From: Bacillus sp. AFS098217
GTDB lineage: Bacteria > Bacillota > Bacilli > Bacillales > Bacillaceae_G
NCBI RefSeq assembly: GCF_002551815.1
Contig: NZ_NVPR01000044.1
Span: 16,721-80,720 of the forward strand
Direction: 5' to 3'
DNA length: 64,000 bases
Shown: piece after piece, positions 62,570-64,000 of the stretch
Layout: each line of letters opens with the position of its first letter
Position numbering within the stretch: position 1 is the stretch's first letter
Notes under the pieces: model-generated
What the model was told of the DNA's origin: nothing
Database searches by the model: none
Seen by the model: the letters and a program-made list of their open reading frames with translations, nothing else
Program-made: the position numbers and the translations under genes

Positions 62570-63274
62570 ATGAATCGAATTGAGCACATTAGACAAGAAG
62601 AAAAAAAATATCACGATCTTTGTTATGACCAATACAAATTATTCGAAGCTGGCTCTTGGCTTCATCAACCTGTAAAAACAGTAATGGAGATGATGAATTA
62701 TTTTGAAGGTCAAGATCAAATAAAAGTACTTGATCTTGGTTCTGGCGTAGGAAGAAATAGTATTCCAATCGCTCAAAAGATAATCGATGGTGGCGGTAAA
62801 GTTACATGTGTCGATTTACTGGATTCCGCATTAACAAAATTAAAAACAAACAGCAAGGAATATCATGTCTTTGATGCAATCGAAACAATCAAAGTAGAAA
62901 TTGAAAATTATGATATTCAACCTGAAAGCTATGATTACATTATTGCAGTATCCAGCTTAGAACATGTTCACTCAAAAGAGGCCTTTGAAAAAGTACTCTT
63001 ATCCATAAAAAATGGAACTAAACATAACGGCATCAATTGTCTGATTGTGAATTCTAATATTCAAGAAATTGATATAGAAACAAACGAAGAACTAGATGCA
63101 TTAATAGAAGTAAATCTTCCTACTGAAATAATGATGAATATACTTAAAGATATTTATAAAGGATGGCGAGAAATACACATAGAAGTAAAAAATTTATCAT
63201 ATAACATCATCCGGAATGAAAAATCCATTCAATTAAAAACAAATGCGATCACTTTTGTTGTTCAAAGATTATAA
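62570..63274 (+). CDS. SAM-dependent methyltransferase, class I
   Basis: A 234-residue protein starting MNRIEHIRQEEKKYHDLCYD (ATG 62570, GGTGA about six bases upstream). SAM-binding motif I is VLDLGSGVGRNSIPIAQKI at about residue 55, motif post-I is GGKVTCVDLLDSALTKLKTN, and motif IV-like is YDYIIAVSSLEHVHSKEAFE. It is a class I methyltransferase of the TehB/UbiE type with no conserved NPPF, so a small molecule rather than adenine in DNA is a likely target. Substrate unknown. Followed by a long hairpin terminator. Confidence 0.85.
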   Translation: MNRIEHIRQEEKKYHDLCYDQYKLFEAGSWLHQPVKTVMEMMNYFEGQDQIKVLDLGSGVGRNSIPIAQKIIDGGGKVTCVDLLDSALTKLKTNSKEYHVFDAIETIKVEIENYDIQPESYDYIIAVSSLEHVHSKEAFEKVLLSIKNGTKHNGINCLIVNSNIQEIDIETNEELDALIEVNLPTEIMMNILKDIYKGWREIHIEVKNLSYNIIRNEKSIQLKTNAITFVVQRL

Positions 63275-63282
63275 CCTGTAAA

Positions 63283-63340
63283 ATAATAAAGTGGTAATTA
63301 TACTTACATCCACACTACGTATAATTACCGCTTTTATTTG
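63283..63340 (+). terminator. Terminator of the methyltransferase gene
   Basis: AAAGTGGTAATTATAC and GTATAATTACCGCTTT (with one mismatch) around a 14-base loop, then TTATTTGTG. Confidence 0.8.
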
Positions 63341-63352
63341 TGTAAAATACAT

Positions 63353-63381
63353 TTGACACCCTATATTTCCATGTTTATACT
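63353..63381 (+). promoter_or_regulatory. Sigma-A promoter of the 135-aa membrane protein gene
   Basis: TTGACA (63353-63358) and TATACT (63376-63381), spacer 17 bases, 44 bases before the ATG at 63425. Confidence 0.85.
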
Positions 63382-63424
63382 ATTGCATGTAAAGACTTTT
63401 TTACACTTAAGGAGGGGTGAAAAA

Positions 63425-63829
63425 ATGAATCGAAAGAAAATTGTTCTCATAATTACCTTACTACCGTTAATCGGGCTGCTTATGCACGGAACCTATAAAT
63501 ACATAACCGAAGGAGAAATCTTGGGTGGGACAATTTTTGGAGTGTCTTTACTCCTCAGTTACTTCCTAAACCATATTACATGGGGAGATCCAAACGGCAT
63601 ATCCGAAGAAAGTCAAGATGAAATGGGACAGCAAATTACATATAAAAGTTTCAAGGTTGGCTATTTTGTTTTAATCGGTATTATGTTTGTTTTACTAATT
63701 TGGACAGAAGGATTTTCTATGCTTCATTCACTTAATAACATTCATAATTCCCCTTTATTTATTGCGTTTTGCTCTTCATTTCTTGTTATTCCATTTGTAG
63801 AATTCATTGTTTCTAGAAGATACCAATAA
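63425..63829 (+). CDS. Small four-segment membrane protein
   Basis: A 134-residue protein starting MNRKKIVLIITLLPLIGLLM (ATG 63425, AAGGAGGGG upstream). Four hydrophobic segments surround a middle acidic segment containing GISEESQDEMGQQITYKSFK, which resembles DUF2178-like proteins (SQDEMGxxI). No catalytic motif. Function unknown. Has its own sigma-A promoter, so it is separately expressed. Confidence 0.75.
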   Translation: MNRKKIVLIITLLPLIGLLMHGTYKYITEGEILGGTIFGVSLLLSYFLNHITWGDPNGISEESQDEMGQQITYKSFKVGYFVLIGIMFVLLIWTEGFSMLHSLNNIHNSPLFIAFCSSFLVIPFVEFIVSRRYQ

Positions 63830-63845
63830 GAATACTATTCATGCA

Positions 63846-63890
63846 AAAAAGCCTTGTTTCTCTCTTTATTTTAGAGAAAAACAAGGCTTC
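63846..63890 (-). terminator. Bidirectional terminator near the right edge
   Basis: AAGCCTTGTTT pairs with AAACAAGGCTT with a second stem TCTCT/AGAGA. It has a T-run on the minus strand (TTTTTTGC), ending the partial gene at the window edge, and can also end the membrane protein gene. Confidence 0.8.
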
Positions 63891-63919
63891 ATTTGTAAGG
63901 AGTTTAATAGTTTTTTTGT

Positions 63920-64000
63920 TTACGATAGGATTTCTTCTGCCATTGCGCTCAGTTTGTTTACGGTTCTCCAGTTACGCAATGTTGCTGGGGTACGAAATTT
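63920..64000 (-). CDS. Partial CDS at the right window edge (3' end, 26 codons)
   Basis: The minus strand ends with KFRTPATLRNWRTVNKLSAM, then AEEILS stop. The 5' part lies outside the window, so only the C-terminal helix is seen. It precedes a strong terminator in its own direction. Too short for family assignment. Confidence 0.6.
   Translation of the reverse strand, partial: KFRTPATLRNWRTVNKLSAMAEEILS

Noticed and set aside
1-64000. CRISPR arrays, rRNA or tRNA genes
   Set aside because: No regularly spaced direct repeats, cloverleaf-type genes or conserved rRNA motifs were recognised by eye.

Overview
This window is AT-rich, low-GC Gram-positive chromosome of the Bacillus cereus group (B. 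cereus/thuringiensis/mycoides type). The evidence is an IS231-type (IS4 family) element with its relics, a CwlJ cortex-lytic enzyme, a YjcZ-family small protein, a T-box and a TPP riboswitch, strong AGGAGG ribosome binding sites, and many small uncharacterised families typical of this group (DUF1540, DUF1835, DUF3189, DUF3995, DUF4386, DUF6933, DUF975). It reads as an accessory-rich, decaying chromosome segment. No rRNA, tRNA or CRISPR array was seen.

Layout. 1-4.9 kb: a DUF378-type membrane protein (partial), small proteins, a ferritin-like protein, an AhpD-like protein, TspO, and a MarR/NmrA operon with a clear operator pair. 5.1-10.7 kb: a broken Tn3-family transposon whose right terminal repeat was hit by a 2.9-kb IS231-type unit. 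That unit has perfect 21-bp ends and a perfect 11-bp target duplication, and carries its own transposase, an AhpD-like gene and an Lrp/AsnC regulator. 10.7-24.2 kb: a disrupted GrpB gene, acetyltransferases, NUDIX, an unrecognised two-repeat protein, DUF3189, CcdC, EamA/ArsR, Crp/Fnr with DUF4386, a VOC protein, a high-GC bicupin oxalate decarboxylase and an MFS exporter. 24.2-28.3 kb: insertion-sequence debris, a frameshifted DUF975 gene, and a T-box riboswitch in front of a nonsense-interrupted acetyltransferase. 28.3-37.9 kb: nucleoside hydrolase, SUKH-type immunity-like genes, PAP2 phosphatase, a two-component system with a haem-type membrane protein, a second disrupted GrpB gene, a collapsed kinase-like gene, and a MarR/serine hydrolase pair sharing an operator motif. 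38-45.7 kb: a biogenic-amine block (tyrosine decarboxylase, amino acid/amine antiporter, MerR regulator, two agmatine-deiminase-family proteins, one of them a lipoprotein). 46-64 kb: PAS histidine kinase, HAD phosphatase, MFS with P450, spore-coat-like small proteins, DUF genes, a relic of the BREX gene brxL, tenA with its TPP riboswitch, a metallo-hydrolase, a homoserine dehydrogenase-like gene, cwlJ, a methyltransferase and a membrane protein.

The most notable themes are: (i) the nested Tn3/IS231 passenger-carrying unit and at least three further IS231-type relics; (ii) an unusual number of genes broken by one small lesion (two GrpB genes, one GNAT, one small DUF, DUF975, a kinase-like gene); (iii) a relic brxL with no other BREX genes; (iv) a T-box controlling a GNAT gene; (v) the tyrosine decarboxylase/agmatine deiminase block. 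All family names come from reading the sequences by eye; no database search was run.
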